64,000 bases of DNA from Rhabdophis nuchalis (Eukaryota; Chordata; Lepidosauria; Squamata; Natricidae), in the NCBI GenBank assembly GCA_039707465.1, contig CM077644.1:102563375-102627374 (forward strand). Direction: 5' to 3'. Below are positions 1 through 11,690 of the stretch, piece after piece. The translations under genes were made by a program, and so were the position numbers. How positions within the stretch are numbered: position 1 is the stretch's first letter; each line of letters starts with the position of its first letter. The notes under the pieces were generated by a model that saw only the letters and a program-made list of their open reading frames with translations, was not told the origin of the DNA and ran no database searches.

Positions 1-18
1 GGCAAAGGACACAAAAGA

Positions 19-240
19 GCAATAGCAATAGCACTTACATACCACTTCACAGTGCTTTGCAGCCTTCTCTAAGTGGTTTATCTAGTCAGCATTTTGCCCC
101 CAACATTCTGGGTCCTCCATTTCCGACCTTGGAAGGATGGAAGGCAGAGATAACCTTGAAGCAGTCAGGATCGAACTGCTAAAGTCAGTAATGAGTTAGC
201 CTGCAGTACTGCATTCAAACCACTGTGCCACCACGGCTAC
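19..240 (-). mobile_element. tRNA-derived SINE with GCTATT-type tail, minus strand
   Basis: Read on the minus strand it begins with an A-box-like GTGGCACAGTGGTTTGAATG, has a B-box-like AGTTCGATCC, and ends in a short (GCTATT) tail. The body matches the copy at 20404-20633 along its length, including the stretch read on the plus strand as ATTGCCCCCAAC. This is the layout of a tRNA-derived squamate SINE mobilised by a LINE in trans. The family name is not certain. Confidence 0.75.
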
Positions 241-636
241 TTCTCTCCATTTAGGTGGGAAGTGATTGTATCCCAATCTTTCTTCCTAACTGTGTCAGAG
301 ATACAGAGTGAAAAGTAGTGGCAGCAATGCAGAGACTAGATTCATTTCTATTACATATACTGTATTCATTTGGAACATCCAAATGCAGCCCTTATGTCAC
401 AATTTGACAACAGGGATCCCTCAATTTTGTTTCTTCAATTACGTTCTTGCAATTAAGTCCTTACTATTTCAGGTGATTGTCTTATCAAAGGTGGGCAGCA
501 TTTTTGAGTCGCTGGGGCCACACATTTTTTTCTTAACTTATTTTAGTGGAAGAAGTCCATGTGCCTTTACTCCCTATAGAGAAAGAAATCGCATTTTATT
601 AGTATGCAATAATTCACCAAGTATAATTTTAGAGGG
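241..636. other. No recognised feature
   Basis: Ordinary AT-rich sequence between a SINE and a microsatellite. The open frame that runs through it continues into the pyrimidine repeat and has no recognisable protein character. Confidence 0.5.
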
Positions 637-638
637 TT

Positions 639-710
<72 letters not shown>

Positions 711-831
711 TCCCTTTCTTTCTTTCTCTCCTTCCTTCCTTTCTTGTCTCTCTTTCTCCCTTCCTCTTTCTCTCTCTTTCCTTCTTTCTCTTTCTCTCTC
801 TCTCTCTCTCTTACTCTTTCTTTCTTTCGAA
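637..831. repeat. (TTTC)n microsatellite with impure CT-rich extension
   Basis: Pure TTTC units run to about 712. A pyrimidine-only stretch with few interruptions follows to about 831. The Phe/Leu/Ser-rich and Lys/Glu/Arg-rich open frames here are artefacts of the repeat. Confidence 0.97.
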
Positions 832-841
832 AGGGACACCA

Positions 842-1225
842 TAGGTGGACCTAACTAGATGTTATGAACCATAAAATATATGGCACCTTACAAAGCTGAC
901 CCACCAACTGAGCAACAGACACTTCACTGCTGTGAAAAAATATTCCTTGTATTTACATAATATTCCACCTTTTATAGGCTTTATAAACATATGTATTTCC
1001 ATAAAAGAAGAGAGAGATCTGTTGGCAAAAGTGGGATGCATTGTTAATCTGAGGGGACAGTCAGCTTTATCTTTCCTTTTCATCCAAAGCTGGTGAAATA
1101 ATAGTTATTCTGAAGTGGTGACAGAAAAGGATGAAGTGAGGGGCCAATATTTTTGTCTCTTGTATCCATGCAATATAAAAGCATTAGTGTGGGTGCCTTA
1201 TTTGTCCTATATTTCCCCAAAAAGT
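842..1225. other. No recognised feature
   Basis: Unique-looking sequence between two pyrimidine-rich microsatellites. I see no domain, repeat or RNA signature. Confidence 0.5.
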
Positions 1226-1304
1226 CTTTCCTTCCTTCCTTCCTTCCTTCCTTCCTTCCTTCCTTCCTTCCTTCCTTCCTTCCTTCCTTCCCTCCCTCCC
1301 TCCC

Positions 1305-1361
<57 letters not shown>
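1226..1361. repeat. Compound (TTCC)n-(CCCT)n-(CT)n-(CA)n microsatellite
   Basis: Four simple motifs follow one another without spacer: TTCC to about 1290, CCCT to about 1318, CT to about 1346 and CA to about 1361. Almost all of it is pyrimidine on the plus strand. The Ser/Leu/Pro-rich frames are artefacts. Confidence 0.97.
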
Positions 1362-1369
1362 ACCCTGGT

Positions 1370-2650
1370 CTGGGCACAGAAATGGTAGCGGTGGTGGTAG
1401 AGCTTGCTTTAGCTCTCCACCATCCTAGAACTGTGCCACACCAGATGCGCCCGGCAGCAGTGACAGTAGCGGCAGTGGGGAGAGAGCTTGCTTTGGCTCC
1501 CTGCCATCCTGGAACTGTGCCTCACTGGGGAGTTCTCCTGCGTGGATGCGTCTGACAGCAGCCGCTGTAGCAGTGGTGGCAGAGCATACCCTGCCTTTGC
1601 GGGCCTATTCTCCCACCCGAATCAACTGCAGTGGGAATTTCTGTGCAGACGCTCCTGGCGGCAGTGTGCTCAGTGTCAGGAAGACCCGGCGCCCATTTCT
1701 TCAAGCAGTGGTCTCTTCAAGCGGGGCCCGAATCAGCCATGGGGCAGGTGGGGGACCTCTGATGACCTCCAACCCCAGCAGCTGTCACATGACATTGCAG
1801 GGACCCATGCTTCCTCAACCCCCGCCTTCTGCCATCTCCAGTGCTGCTTTGCATCCCGTTGCCAGCTGCAGTTGGCTTTCTCCTAGTGATCCTTCCTGGC
1901 TGCACTCCTAGAGTGATCACATGGCATCAGAGAGGCAGGTGCCAAGGCCGCCCTGGGCACCTGAAACAGGACATGGCAGCTGCTGGGCAGCCGCTCCTTC
2001 GCGTCACATGCTCCTTTGCGTCTCATTGCAGTTGGCTTTTTCCTGGAGATCCTTCCTGGCTGGGAACGGCCTTCTGCCACAGAGAGGAAGGATCTCCAGA
2101 AGAAAGCCAACTGCAATGGGACGCAAAGGAGCGGCCTCCCAGCAGCTGCAATGTCCTGTTGCAGGCACCCAGGGTAGTCTTGGCGCCTACCTCCCTGCCA
2201 CCTCCAGCCCGTGATACCTCCCCGCCAACCCACAGACCTCGAAACACTCTGCTGGATGGCCTCATCTTCACATCCTGTTGCTGGCTGTAGCCTCATCTGG
2301 GAAGGTGCTGTGCCCCCAGAGCAGTCACATGGCAGTGGCACGTGAGCTGCTGACTGTCCTAGGGCCCGCTCAGTTGCTTCTGGAGGGCAGCATCCCCCCC
2401 CCTGCAGCCTTGGCGCCTTGGCTGGACGGGCAAAGGAAGTGGGTGGATGGGGCAAGCATTGTGTGGACAGGTGGGGTGAGCAAGCGAGTGGTGACTGGAC
2501 AGGTGGGGGAGTGAGCAGGGGAGGGGCAGGCCAGGGAATGGACCGTTCCGATACGGGGCCTCCAGAAGCTCCGGTACAGAAAAGCACACTAAATTCTAAG
2601 ACCCGGTACGCACCTACTGGTGTGTACCGGCTGAAACCCACCCCAGGTTC
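1370..2650. repeat. GC-rich composite of diverged direct and inverted units
   Basis: This block is GC-rich against AT-rich flanks. A phrase including GCAGTTGGCTTT and GATCCTTCCTGGCTG occurs about 1866-1905 and again about 2027-2062 in the same orientation, then inverted about 2086-2120. CACATGGCA occurs near 1917 and 2326 beside each unit. Long frames are open on both strands (252 codons on minus, 1883-2641) but show no domain and are probably a by-product of composition. The end near 2620-2645 resembles the CCGGCTGAAACCCACC edge of snake hAT-like MITEs. The origin is unknown. Confidence 0.6.
1920..2206. repeat. Large imperfect palindrome
   Basis: The left arm is about 1920-2056 and the right arm about 2086-2206, with a 29-nt centre. 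The inner 46 nt (2011-2056 against 2086-2131) match at 43 positions by eye. The outer arms match more loosely, and the left arm has an extra segment of about 14 nt near 1999-2012. It could extrude as a cruciform or make a long hairpin transcript. Confidence 0.8.
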
Positions 2651-5600
2651 TGAAGAACCTCAGTGTGTCTTTCTCAGTTTTTCAAGCCTGCCAGTACATC
2701 CATCTTATGCCAAGTCTGAACAGAATTGATGTTACTTACCTGAATAAAAATGACTTATAAAGCCTGGCTAGGCCTCTATATTGTTGCAAGAGAGGTTAAC
2801 TGCATTGTTGATGTTCAGTATCAAGGAACTTATGAGTTCATTGTGGGCATTTTAGTTCTTTTCTGTTAAATAGAGTGAGTTCAGCCAACCTTAACACTCA
2901 AAATCCTTGTGGCTTCCACAGCAACTTTCCCTGAAAATAACAGAGTAGGAGGATACTTAGCACAGTAACATAAACTAGAATTGACAATGACATAAGAAAC
3001 CAATTATGTGGAAATGTTGATTCAAGCATTTCCATATGGTATATTTATATTGAGAAGAGAAGGATCTCTTGAAGGAGCCAAACTGAAATCTCTTATTCTT
3101 CCCACTTTTAAAAATAATGTTCCAACACTTCAGGATCTAAATACATTTGCATCTGTGTTTATGCAAGTGCCTATTTGTACATATGTACTACTGTATGTTG
3201 ATGGGGAAAATGCCTACTAGATTTGTGCAAAATTGATCAAATATGAACAGTATAAAGCCAAAAATAGCAGGTATAAGTGGTTAGTGGACTGTACAAAAGA
3301 ACACACCATTGTTTTGGATGTGTTGGTTAGAGTAAAAGACACAGGGATAAGGGGTAAAAAAAAATCAAGGTGGCAGTATGACCTTAGGATCAAACACCCA
3401 ACTTATTTGTACATGTGTCAACATCACACTCATGTTCAACAGATTGAGGCTTTGATTGCACAGTCACAACTGCTATTTTGACTTTTTTTTTTACACCCAA
3501 ACACTGGCAGATCTTGCTGTTTGATTACAAATCAACATAGGATTGTTTTGTTTCATATACAATTCCAGTCATTTCCTAAGAAAAATGCTTTGAATATTCA
3601 GTTCTATTTTAGCTGGTGTCATTCAAGTTGTTTTGGCTCTTGCATTGGGATTTGTTATCTATTGACTTCTCCTGACTAAACCTGTTCATCAAAGTGGACT
3701 GGACTTGTCCCTCGGGCTATTGACAAGTTGCTGACAAACCAGGGAAGTTTGAGATTGAAGCAGTAAGCATTTAAGAAGCCCATGACATACGGAGAGAGGC
3801 ATATTTATTTGGTTATTAAATCTTTATGCCACCAGGCTCCTCCCCAAAATGGCTGCTGAACAATAGGAATTTTCCTTTTTCCTGCTAACAATCTGCTGGT
3901 TTTGCTGCCAAAGCTGGTTCTCTGGCAGTGCCCTTTACTTTGAATGGAAGCACTTAGAAAGGACCCCAAACGGCTTTCATAGGACTGTAGACTCACCTGG
4001 GAAGGGAAATCTTAAAGTTTTCAGTTCCCTGTGGGAGCAATCAGAAAGTCAGTGGGGATCCATTTTCCTTTCAACAGTTTGTTTTCTAAGCATGCCTGAG
4101 TTTTAACTTTCACTTTTTGAATTTATTGCTTTGCTCTCCTTTTGTCTTTAAAAGTTGACCAGCTGGCTGAATGTTGATTACTTTAACCTCCTACTGAATT
4201 ACATCTTTTTTTTTCCTTTTTCCTTTTGATTTATGTTGTTCTGAATAACTTTTGCTTTCCCTTATGGAAACCCAGCTTATTTTCGGACTGTGAATTGCTT
4301 TCATTTCATTTACATCAATATTGGACTTTCGCCACATGGTTTTTAATTTGCAAAATATTTGGAGATTACTTTTTAATTTTATTTTGACTTTGGATCTACA
4401 TATCCAGAAAATATCTTCCCTCTTCCTTTAATTTATTTCTTTGCATTTGCTTCAGCGTTCTTTGTCTCCTGGCTAACTAACATAGAGCAACAATGTATCA
4501 AATTAGAGACAAATAGGATTGGCTGAAAAGACTGTTTGGTATCATGCAATCTTTAGTTTATAGCTTCTTTAAAAAGTTTGATGAAATAACAATGGCTATG
4601 GAAATATTCAGATGCATGTTGTTCTGGATAAATTAGATTCACAAAAGGAATGTGATTTGGAACCAGTTAATTCATCAGAAAGAAATTGAGACAGTATACG
4701 TAGACTTAGAATTAACTGAGTTGATTGCACACATCTCTTTGAAGTTCAAGCTTGCAGCCTTTTACAACAGCAGAAATTATATTGAGAAGAGAAGTAAACT
4801 GGCTTTCCCTAGGAGGGGGGGGAATTAATATTGTAATAATGTATTGATCAGTATTTAAATGGGGGGGGGGATATGTGTATAAGTGTTAGGATGTTTTTCC
4901 CTTCAATTTTCAGTTCTAATGGGAAACCATTTTTGGACCATAACTTAATACATAAACTTGTAGCAAACTAAAATTCAGGGTTTTTTATGTCTAGGAGCTA
5001 CATTTTAAATTCATGGGATATTCCAATTTGAATAGATTCTCAACATTGATTCAATTCATTATAGTTTATAATTTCAGTCAGTGATTTATACTGTGAGGAC
5101 CATGGATTTGGGTATATATTCTTAGGATAAAATTTAATAGTAATTGTTGAGTTTTTTTTTTAAACTGATATATAATTAATTAATTTTGCATACATTATGC
5201 ATTATGAATTATAAAATATATTATAATTCATTGTGATTAAATGATAATATATCAGAAAACTATTATCTCCATGACATTCTAAAAACTTGTTTATGTATTT
5301 TACTATTTGTATCTTATTCTTTGATTATTTTTTCATGTCTCTCATCAATTTTTCTACATCGCTAAATGGAAAAGAACAAGCCCTGTTGTTTAACAGTAGG
5401 CATCCTAGAAGAAGCAGATTACTTTGACTTATTCTAAACTGGCTTCAGGATGGGCTACAAAAATGAGATTGCCATGGTCAAATACAAATACAACCTGAAT
5501 GTATTTGGGGATTGATGTAGGATTATGATTTGGCTATGGATACCATCAACTAGACCAAAAATCCACAAACTCTTCAGTTGATTGATTCCTTCTTGAAGTT

Positions 5601-5717
5601 TGTTCACTGACTCTCAATCATTTATTATATGAAAATAATGTAATAAATAATTTAATGGTAAGATAGATAGTAGTAGAAGTAGTAGTAGTTTTAGGTTTAA
5701 TGAATAAAAGATAATAA
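2651..5717. other. AT-rich sequence without a recognised gene
   Basis: About 3 kb of AT-rich sequence with short homopolymer runs (G-runs near 4814 and 4861). The short open frames at 3008-3220 and 3233-3481 have no recognisable domain and no coding-like features. Confidence 0.5.
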
Positions 5718-5925
5718 TCTATATAAATAAAAATTTAAAATAGTTTGTGCAAAGCCGCTAATCTCAGAAAGTACTGCACCGATCGGCACCAAATTTTCAC
5801 ACAATGTTCCCAAGAACTTCCGAAGCAATCATACATACAGTTTGTGTGTGCAGGTATAGATCTACACACAGATTGGTTGGCCATTTAACCAGACTGGGCC
5901 ACAGCAACATGTGGCCAGGTACAGC

Positions 5926-5928
<3 letters not shown>
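5718..5928 (+). mobile_element. Short non-autonomous Helitron
   Basis: It starts with TCTATATAAATAAAAAT and ends in CTAA, inserted between A (5717) and T (5929), as expected for Helitrons. Just upstream of the 3' end is the hairpin GGCCAC-AGCAACAT-GTGGCC, followed after a short gap by CTAA. No RepHel coding sequence is present. Both ends match the longer copy at 37260-38913. Helitrons move by rolling-circle replication and leave no target duplication, and none is seen. Confidence 0.85.
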
Positions 5929-6024
<96 letters not shown>

Positions 6025-6045
6025 CAACAACAACAATAATAATAT
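5926..6045. repeat. (TAA)n-(CAA)n microsatellite
   Basis: About 30 TAA units are followed by about 5 CAA units and a few more TAA. It starts at the Helitron 3' terminus. Polyasparagine, polyleucine and polyisoleucine frames across it are artefacts. Confidence 0.97.
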
Positions 6046-6059
6046 TAGGGGGGAAAAGA

Positions 6060-7055
6060 AGAAGAAAAAGAAAGTTTAAATGATTATGTGAACCAAAATA
6101 CAGAAAAATTGCTGCAGGCTGTAAAAATGGAGAACAGCATAAAAACAACAGAAAAAAACAGCTGGTTGACAGATTAAATAGATGGAAGACCAAGGTTTTG
6201 CATGGACAGCACTTGAAAAACGTTGAAGGAAAATGTGATGACAACTTGACATGGACATGGCTTAAGATGGGAACTATCAAGAAAGAAATGGAAGGTTTAA
6301 TACTGGCCGCTCAAGAACAAGCACTACAAACTAATGCCATGAAAGCGAAGATTCAAAAATCCACTGACAACCCAAACTGCCGACTTTGCAATAACAAAGT
6401 CGAAACTGTTTCACATTTAATATGTGAATGCAGCAAAATTGCACAAACTGATTACAAAGCTAGACATGACCGAGTTGTTAAATTAATCCACTGGTCATTA
6501 TGTAAAAAATATGGTTTACCTGTATCGAGAAAGTCATGGGAACACAAAGTGGAAAAGGTTATCAAGAATGAGTGGGTGAAGATCTTGTGGGACTTTCGAA
6601 TACAAACAGATCGCCATTTGGAGCACAACACACCAGATATCACGGTTGTAGAGGGCCAAAGTGTACGGTTTATAGATATCACTGTTCCTGGAGTTTCCAG
6701 AGTCAAAGAAAAAGAACTAGAAAAAATAATGAAATATCACGACCTGACCATCGAAACTACACGGCTATGGATGAAGCATGTCACAGTGATACCCATTGTC
6801 ATCGGGGCACTTGGCACCATGTCCAAACATTTTACTAAATACATCAGCAAATTGCAGCTTCCTGCAATAACACCAGCGGAACTGCAAAAAACTGCGCTAC
6901 TTGGAACATCATACATTCTAAGAAGGTACTTGGTTGATACCTAGGATGCTGGCAGCAAACTGTATCAACCATTAGCATCAGTCAATAGTATTTGCAATGC
7001 ATTTTTAAATATTCAGTTGGCTGAGTTTCATGTTTCAGGAATAAAGTTAATAATA
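6060..7055 (+). mobile_element. 5'-truncated R4/Dong-clade non-LTR retrotransposon
   Basis: The open frame can be read upstream of the first Met (residues such as LVDRLNRWKTKVLHG just before it), so the element is cut inside its coding region. After the stop at 6944 there is a short 3' UTR ending in GGAATAAAG and an (AAC)n tail. The 3' UTR is repeated in inverted orientation on the far side of the tail. The 5' end is approximate. Confidence 0.8.
6198..6944 (+). pseudogene. R4-type retrotransposon C-terminal domain, zinc knuckle plus restriction-like endonuclease
   Basis: The 248-residue frame holds the C-terminal part of an R4-clade polyprotein. A Cys-Cys-His-Cys pattern, CRLCNNKVETVSHLICEC, lies at about residues 62-79. 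It is followed by a PD...D arrangement (RHLEHNTPDITVVEG, then RFIDITVPG), which is the restriction-like endonuclease core of site-specific or formerly site-specific LINEs. Near the C-terminus are VIPIVIGALGTMSKHF and LQKTALLGTSYILRR, both strongly family-typical. In an intact element this domain would nick target DNA to prime reverse transcription. The RT domain is missing by 5' truncation, and the annotated Met is only the first in-frame ATG. The remnant has no internal stop, which suggests a fairly young insertion. Confidence 0.85.
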
Positions 7056-7171
7056 ACAACAACAACAACAACAACAACAACAATAATTATTATTATTATT
7101 GTTGTTGTTATTTATTCATGAAACATGAAACTCAGCCAACTGAATATTTAAAAATGCATTGCAAATACTAT
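6985..7171. repeat. Inverted repeat formed by two R4 3' ends
   Basis: The left arm is about 6985-7044 and the right arm about 7111-7171, nearly identical when one is reverse-complemented (one clear mismatch near the inner end). Between them lie (AAC)n, (ATT)n and (GTT)n, themselves mutually complementary. The arms carry TTCAGTTGGCTGAGTTTCAT. The right arm is a minus-strand copy of the R4 3' UTR only. Confidence 0.9.
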
Positions 7172-7369
7172 CTATCAACACTTGAGGGACTATATTGATC
7201 ACTTTGATGAACCCTGGACTAGAATAGCCTAGACCATCAGAGAGATTTGGGAATACAGAGCGTGGTTTTGCAATGGCAAATAACTCTTTTACTCAGATTT
7301 TGTTGATATCCCATTTGCCTGGAATATAATGACCTTAAAACAGTGGAACATGTGTTGATAAACCCCCAG
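7172..7369. other. No recognised feature
   Basis: Sequence between the R4 inverted repeat and the old L2 relic, with no recognisable element. Confidence 0.4.
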
Positions 7370-7720
7370 GCTTGACTACAGTAATGTGCTCTATGTTAGG
7401 CTGCCCTTGTTTCTAGTCCAAGAAATTCAATTGGTACAAAATTTGGCAGAATAATGTGAAGGAGCTAGATTGCACTGAATTATCAGTTCATTTTTGAGCA
7501 AAATATGATACAAACTTGTTCATGCTTGTTGTTAAAGCTTTAAACCACTTAAATGTGGGGCATTTGAGAGAATATTTCTTTCTGGATGATCCTCCTCACT
7601 TACCAAGGTCACACGAGGTGATTTGCTTACAGTTGCTGTGAAAGTATCTCTTGTCTCGTGACAACTTAAGATCAAGCCTCACTGTGGTTGCAGCTCTTTG
7701 AAGTTCACACTCTTAACACT
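7370..7720 (+). pseudogene. Ancient L2-like reverse transcriptase C-terminus
   Basis: Conceptual translation near 7372-7450 gives LDYSNVLYVRLPLFL and then IQLVQN, and further on LREYFFLDDPPHLPRSHE. These follow the order of the L2-clade C-terminal region (LDYCNALY ... [10 protein letters not shown] ... RS.RE) seen in the younger copies at 32-34 kb and 50 kb. Stops and gaps interrupt it. It is much more diverged than the other L2-like copies here, so it is an older insertion or a different L2 lineage. Confidence 0.5.
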
Positions 7721-9424
7721 TAATTAAGTGTTAATGCTTTTATTGCTTCTTAGAATGGCTCTATTTGTGTAAGCTTTCCACTTTTATTTTTAATCATCAA
7801 TTTCAACTACTAAATCTACTTTTTAAAACTTATTTGTTTTAATTGCTATTTTAACTGTTTTGAAAGTCTGTCTTAAATGTGTTTTTTAATTGTAAAGTGC
7901 CAAGCAACTTTAATAGTCACCAGCATAACACTGCAAATGTATTGATTCATACATGTAGCCACCACATAACTTTCGTGAGTGTGAATTTGTAAATCTCAGT
8001 GGTATCACTCTTTTCTGATTTAGCAATCAACAGGATTATCTGATGCAATTCTCAAATGAAATAAATGTTGAGTTGTTATTATATAGCCATTCTGAAATAT
8101 TATTTTTCATCTCTGAGGCATCTGAAGGATTCAAGACTATTGTCAAAATAATGAAAGCATTATTGTACCATCATTGGACAATGTCCACCTCTTTCTAATG
8201 TCTATGAAACATGTATACAGAGCTTGCCTTGCATTGGCATGGCATTGCTTTCATAATTTGACACATGTACACCTCTGCACACAAACATGAACACATCTGA
8301 CTCCTCAAAGTATACATATATTTCCCTTATGTGGGTTTATCTCTAAACTTGACCCAAATTGAATTTCAGCCAAGATTCAGTTCTGCATAAAACAGTTTGG
8401 CAGCAATTCCATTAAAAATGGTCCAGATATGAAATATCAGTAAATAAAATAGTGTAAGTGTTTCATAGGAGCAGCTGCCACATTGAAGAGATTTCCCAGT
8501 TAAATCTTACAATCTTTCTGTTATGAAGAAGGCTGTTTCAAAATAATTTGGAATGATTCTACCTTTCTGCGTGAATCTTCAAGAATATCTACACGTTTTT
8601 GTAGGGAGATTTTTGGTCCTTTACATCCATGTCTATTAATTTTGTACTCTGTATTTCAATAGTAACATCTAACACAATTATTCGTTATTAACTGAAAAAA
8701 CCTTTTTCAAAGACAAGAGTTTATTTTGGATTGTCTGATATTTTATGAGGGATCATTTTTTAAAAAGAAAACCTAAATGACCTGATCTTCCCAAAACAAA
8801 GAATAGCTTTCTTCAGGGCAAGTATAAGAGAACACCAATAGCAGAATGGGTATGTCAACTTGTACCAATTTTTTGGAGATATCTCAAACAATTGTTGAAA
8901 CATTGTATTTACTCAATTACTTATTTGCTTTTCACCCGTGTAAACTAGGGAGTGACCCTAACAGTTTGAAAACATGTATTTTCTTAAAAGGGATGTTATT
9001 ATCCACTATTAATGTCAGTACTATTTTTTTTAATATATTGTAAAAATTGATGTCTTTTGCAAGTCTATGACTGTAATAAAGATATATTCTATTCTATTCC
9101 TATAGTATTTAATCAAATAGCATTAAGAGAATGCTTTCAAAATTTGTTGATAAAATGTTGCAGTTATGACTATTCTACTAGCCACAAATTGCTGCGTATA
9201 TGGCTGTTGTTGAAAAGACTGGAGAGAGGGACCCAAGGTTTTACAGATGTTCCTCCTCTGGCTGTTTCTAGCTGCAATATATTTGGACCATCATGATAAT
9301 TTGAAGAAGCAATGTCTCTAGTACTTTTCAGCAGTAGCATCCCTGACTGATCTCCTAGTGGTGAAGCTAACATACAAACCAAATTGTGGTTGATAAGATC
9401 CAGATACAGAAGTTCACATTTGTA
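7721..9424. other. AT-rich sequence, possible old LINE tail near 9075-9110
   Basis: Mostly unremarkable AT-rich sequence. CTGTAATAAAGATATATTC followed by TATTC units near 9069-9100 resembles the tail of a LINE 3' UTR, but no body could be recognised upstream. The frames at 8846-9043 and 9057-9296 have no domain. Confidence 0.4.
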
Positions 9425-9433
9425 TTTATCCAA

Positions 9434-9770
9434 TGGGATGCAGTGGCTCAGTGGCTAAGACGCTGATCAGAAAGATCGGCAGTTTGGCGGTTCGAATCCC
9501 TAGCACCACGTAACAGAGGGAGCTCCCATTACTTGTCCCAGCTTCTGCCAACCTAGCAGTTCGAAAGCATGTAAAAATGGAAGTAGAAAAATAGGGACCA
9601 CTTTGGTGGGAAGGCGTTCTGTGCGCCTTTGGAGTTTAGTCATGCTGGCCCCATGACCACGGAGACATCTTCAGAGCAGTGGCTCCTCGGCTTAGAAACA
9701 GAGATGAGCACCGCCCCTTAGAGTCGGGAATGGCTAGCACATATGTGTGGCGAACCTTACCTTACCTGTA
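9434..9770 (+). mobile_element. Sauria SINE
   Basis: The tRNA-like head has GTGGCTAAGACGCTGA and the B-box-like GGTTCGAATCC. The core contains CCAACCTAGCAGTTCGAAAG and GTCATGCTGGCC, and the end is CCTTACCTTACC. This is the standard Sauria SINE order, whose tail is shared with Bov-B LINEs. TTATCCAA flanks both sides (about 9426-9433 and 9772-9779), a probable target-site duplication. The internal A and B boxes would be the pol III promoter. Confidence 0.93.
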
Positions 9771-9779
9771 CTTATCCAA

Positions 9780-10077
9780 GTGCAAGACTGTACTATTATT
9801 CTCATCCGAATATATGGATTCCCAATGTAGGTCATGGCTAAAAAAGAAACAGGCCAATTAAAAAAGAAAAAAGTGAGGGAAGGAGAAGAGACTCTCAAAG
9901 CATTGCACCTAGGGCTCCCTGAACCTGGAAACAGTACATCAAAGTGATTGTCAAACTTTGTCCCTTTATCCCATTATTAATTATTCAGACTGGCAGTAAC
10001 TCTCCATTGGCTTAGTCAGAGATCGTTCTTGTTAGGAGTAGACTCCTAGAGTTGGGTAGGCAATATATAATACCATG
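9780..10077. other. No recognised feature
   Basis: Short AT-rich interval between a SINE and a microsatellite. Confidence 0.4.
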
Positions 10078-10664
<587 letters not shown>

Positions 10665-11472
10665 TGACAAATGGTCATTGTGGCTTTAAGGATGTTGGAA
10701 AGTTAGAGTGCAATTAGGAAGTGCAATTATCTCCAACTATAAGAGGAAGCCAGCAGAACACATGCTCTCTCTCTCTGCCGTATTTTGCTGATTTACTGTT
10801 TGATAACTGTTTGTATGCTGTGAATTACTGAAGAAGGAAAATTGTGTTTGCTGACTGTAAGCAATTTGATATTTGTTAAGACTTTGTTTTTGACTCACTT
10901 TAACATCACTGCTTGTTAAGCAGTAATTTAGTTTTAGTTTTTACAACTCCAGTAAAAGCTATTCTATTTTTCTTAACAGTGTCTGGTCTACTAAATGTGT
11001 GTACACTAGCAATGTTTTCTCAAGCTTCATACTCTGCTGCACAACTTTGCTATCTCCCAATGGAGATATCTCCTAACAGTTCTCATTTCCTATTACTTGG
11101 TTTTTTTAATTGAAGTTGCCAATTATTGATTGTAAGACCTATTATGTATTAAAATTGTTCTAGAATTGAAGTATTTTTCCCAGGACATTAGCCAATCCTA
11201 TAACCAAGATTATCTGCATGTTGAGAATGTGTATTTCTTTTATGTCATTTTCTTTTTTCCAATTAGAGAAACTTGCTTCAGGGAAGCCAGGGGTTATTTG
11301 GTATCTTGATACTAATTCCTGACTCCTGATCTTGTTGATAATCACTTAGTTGTCTTTATTCTCTAGGTTAGGAGAAGTGTTCTCAAACTTTGAGATATTG
11401 CAACCCACTGTAATGAAGAATTAATTGTGCAACATCCTGTTCCTCATGAATAAAAATTATGATTTTTGTTGA
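10665..11472. other. No recognised feature
   Basis: AT-rich sequence. The 66-codon frame at 10913-11113 has no domain. Confidence 0.5.
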
Positions 11473-11543
11473 TCTTCCTTCCTTCCTTCCTTCCTTCCTT
11501 CCTTCCTTCCTTCCTTCCTTCCTTCCTTCCTTCCTTCCTTCCT
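11473..11543. repeat. (TTCC)n microsatellite
   Basis: About 17 TTCC units without interruption. Confidence 0.97.
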
Positions 11544-11561
11544 CAGTCTTTCTTTCTTTTT

Positions 11562-11690
11562 AAACACTGGACATTTTGAAGAAGATGTTAGGTATCCACT
11601 TGTCTGAAGTGGTGCAGGATTTCCTGCCTAAGCAGGGGGTTGGATTAGAAGACTTTCAAGGTCCCTTCCAATTTTGTTATTGTATTCTTT
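11562..11690 (+). mobile_element. CR1 3' end fragment
   Basis: It contains AACACTGGACATTTTGAAGA, GTCTGAAGTGGTGCAGGATT and CCTGCCTAAGCAGGGGGTTG, the C-terminal end and 3' UTR of a snake-type CR1, and ends with CCCTTCCAATTTTGTTATT. The same phrases occur inverted at 23.6 kb and 27.0 kb. Confidence 0.88.

Noticed and set aside
567..842. Arg/Glu/Lys-rich frame on the minus strand
   Set aside because: Product of the pyrimidine-rich microsatellite; no biased codon use apart from the repeat.
1883..2641. 252-codon minus-strand frame
   Set aside because: Lies in the GC-rich palindromic composite, where stops are rare in every frame; no domain and internally repeated DNA.
5797..6280. Long Asn-, Leu- and Ile-homopolymer frames
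   Set aside because: They are translations of the (TAA)n microsatellite on three frames and both strands.
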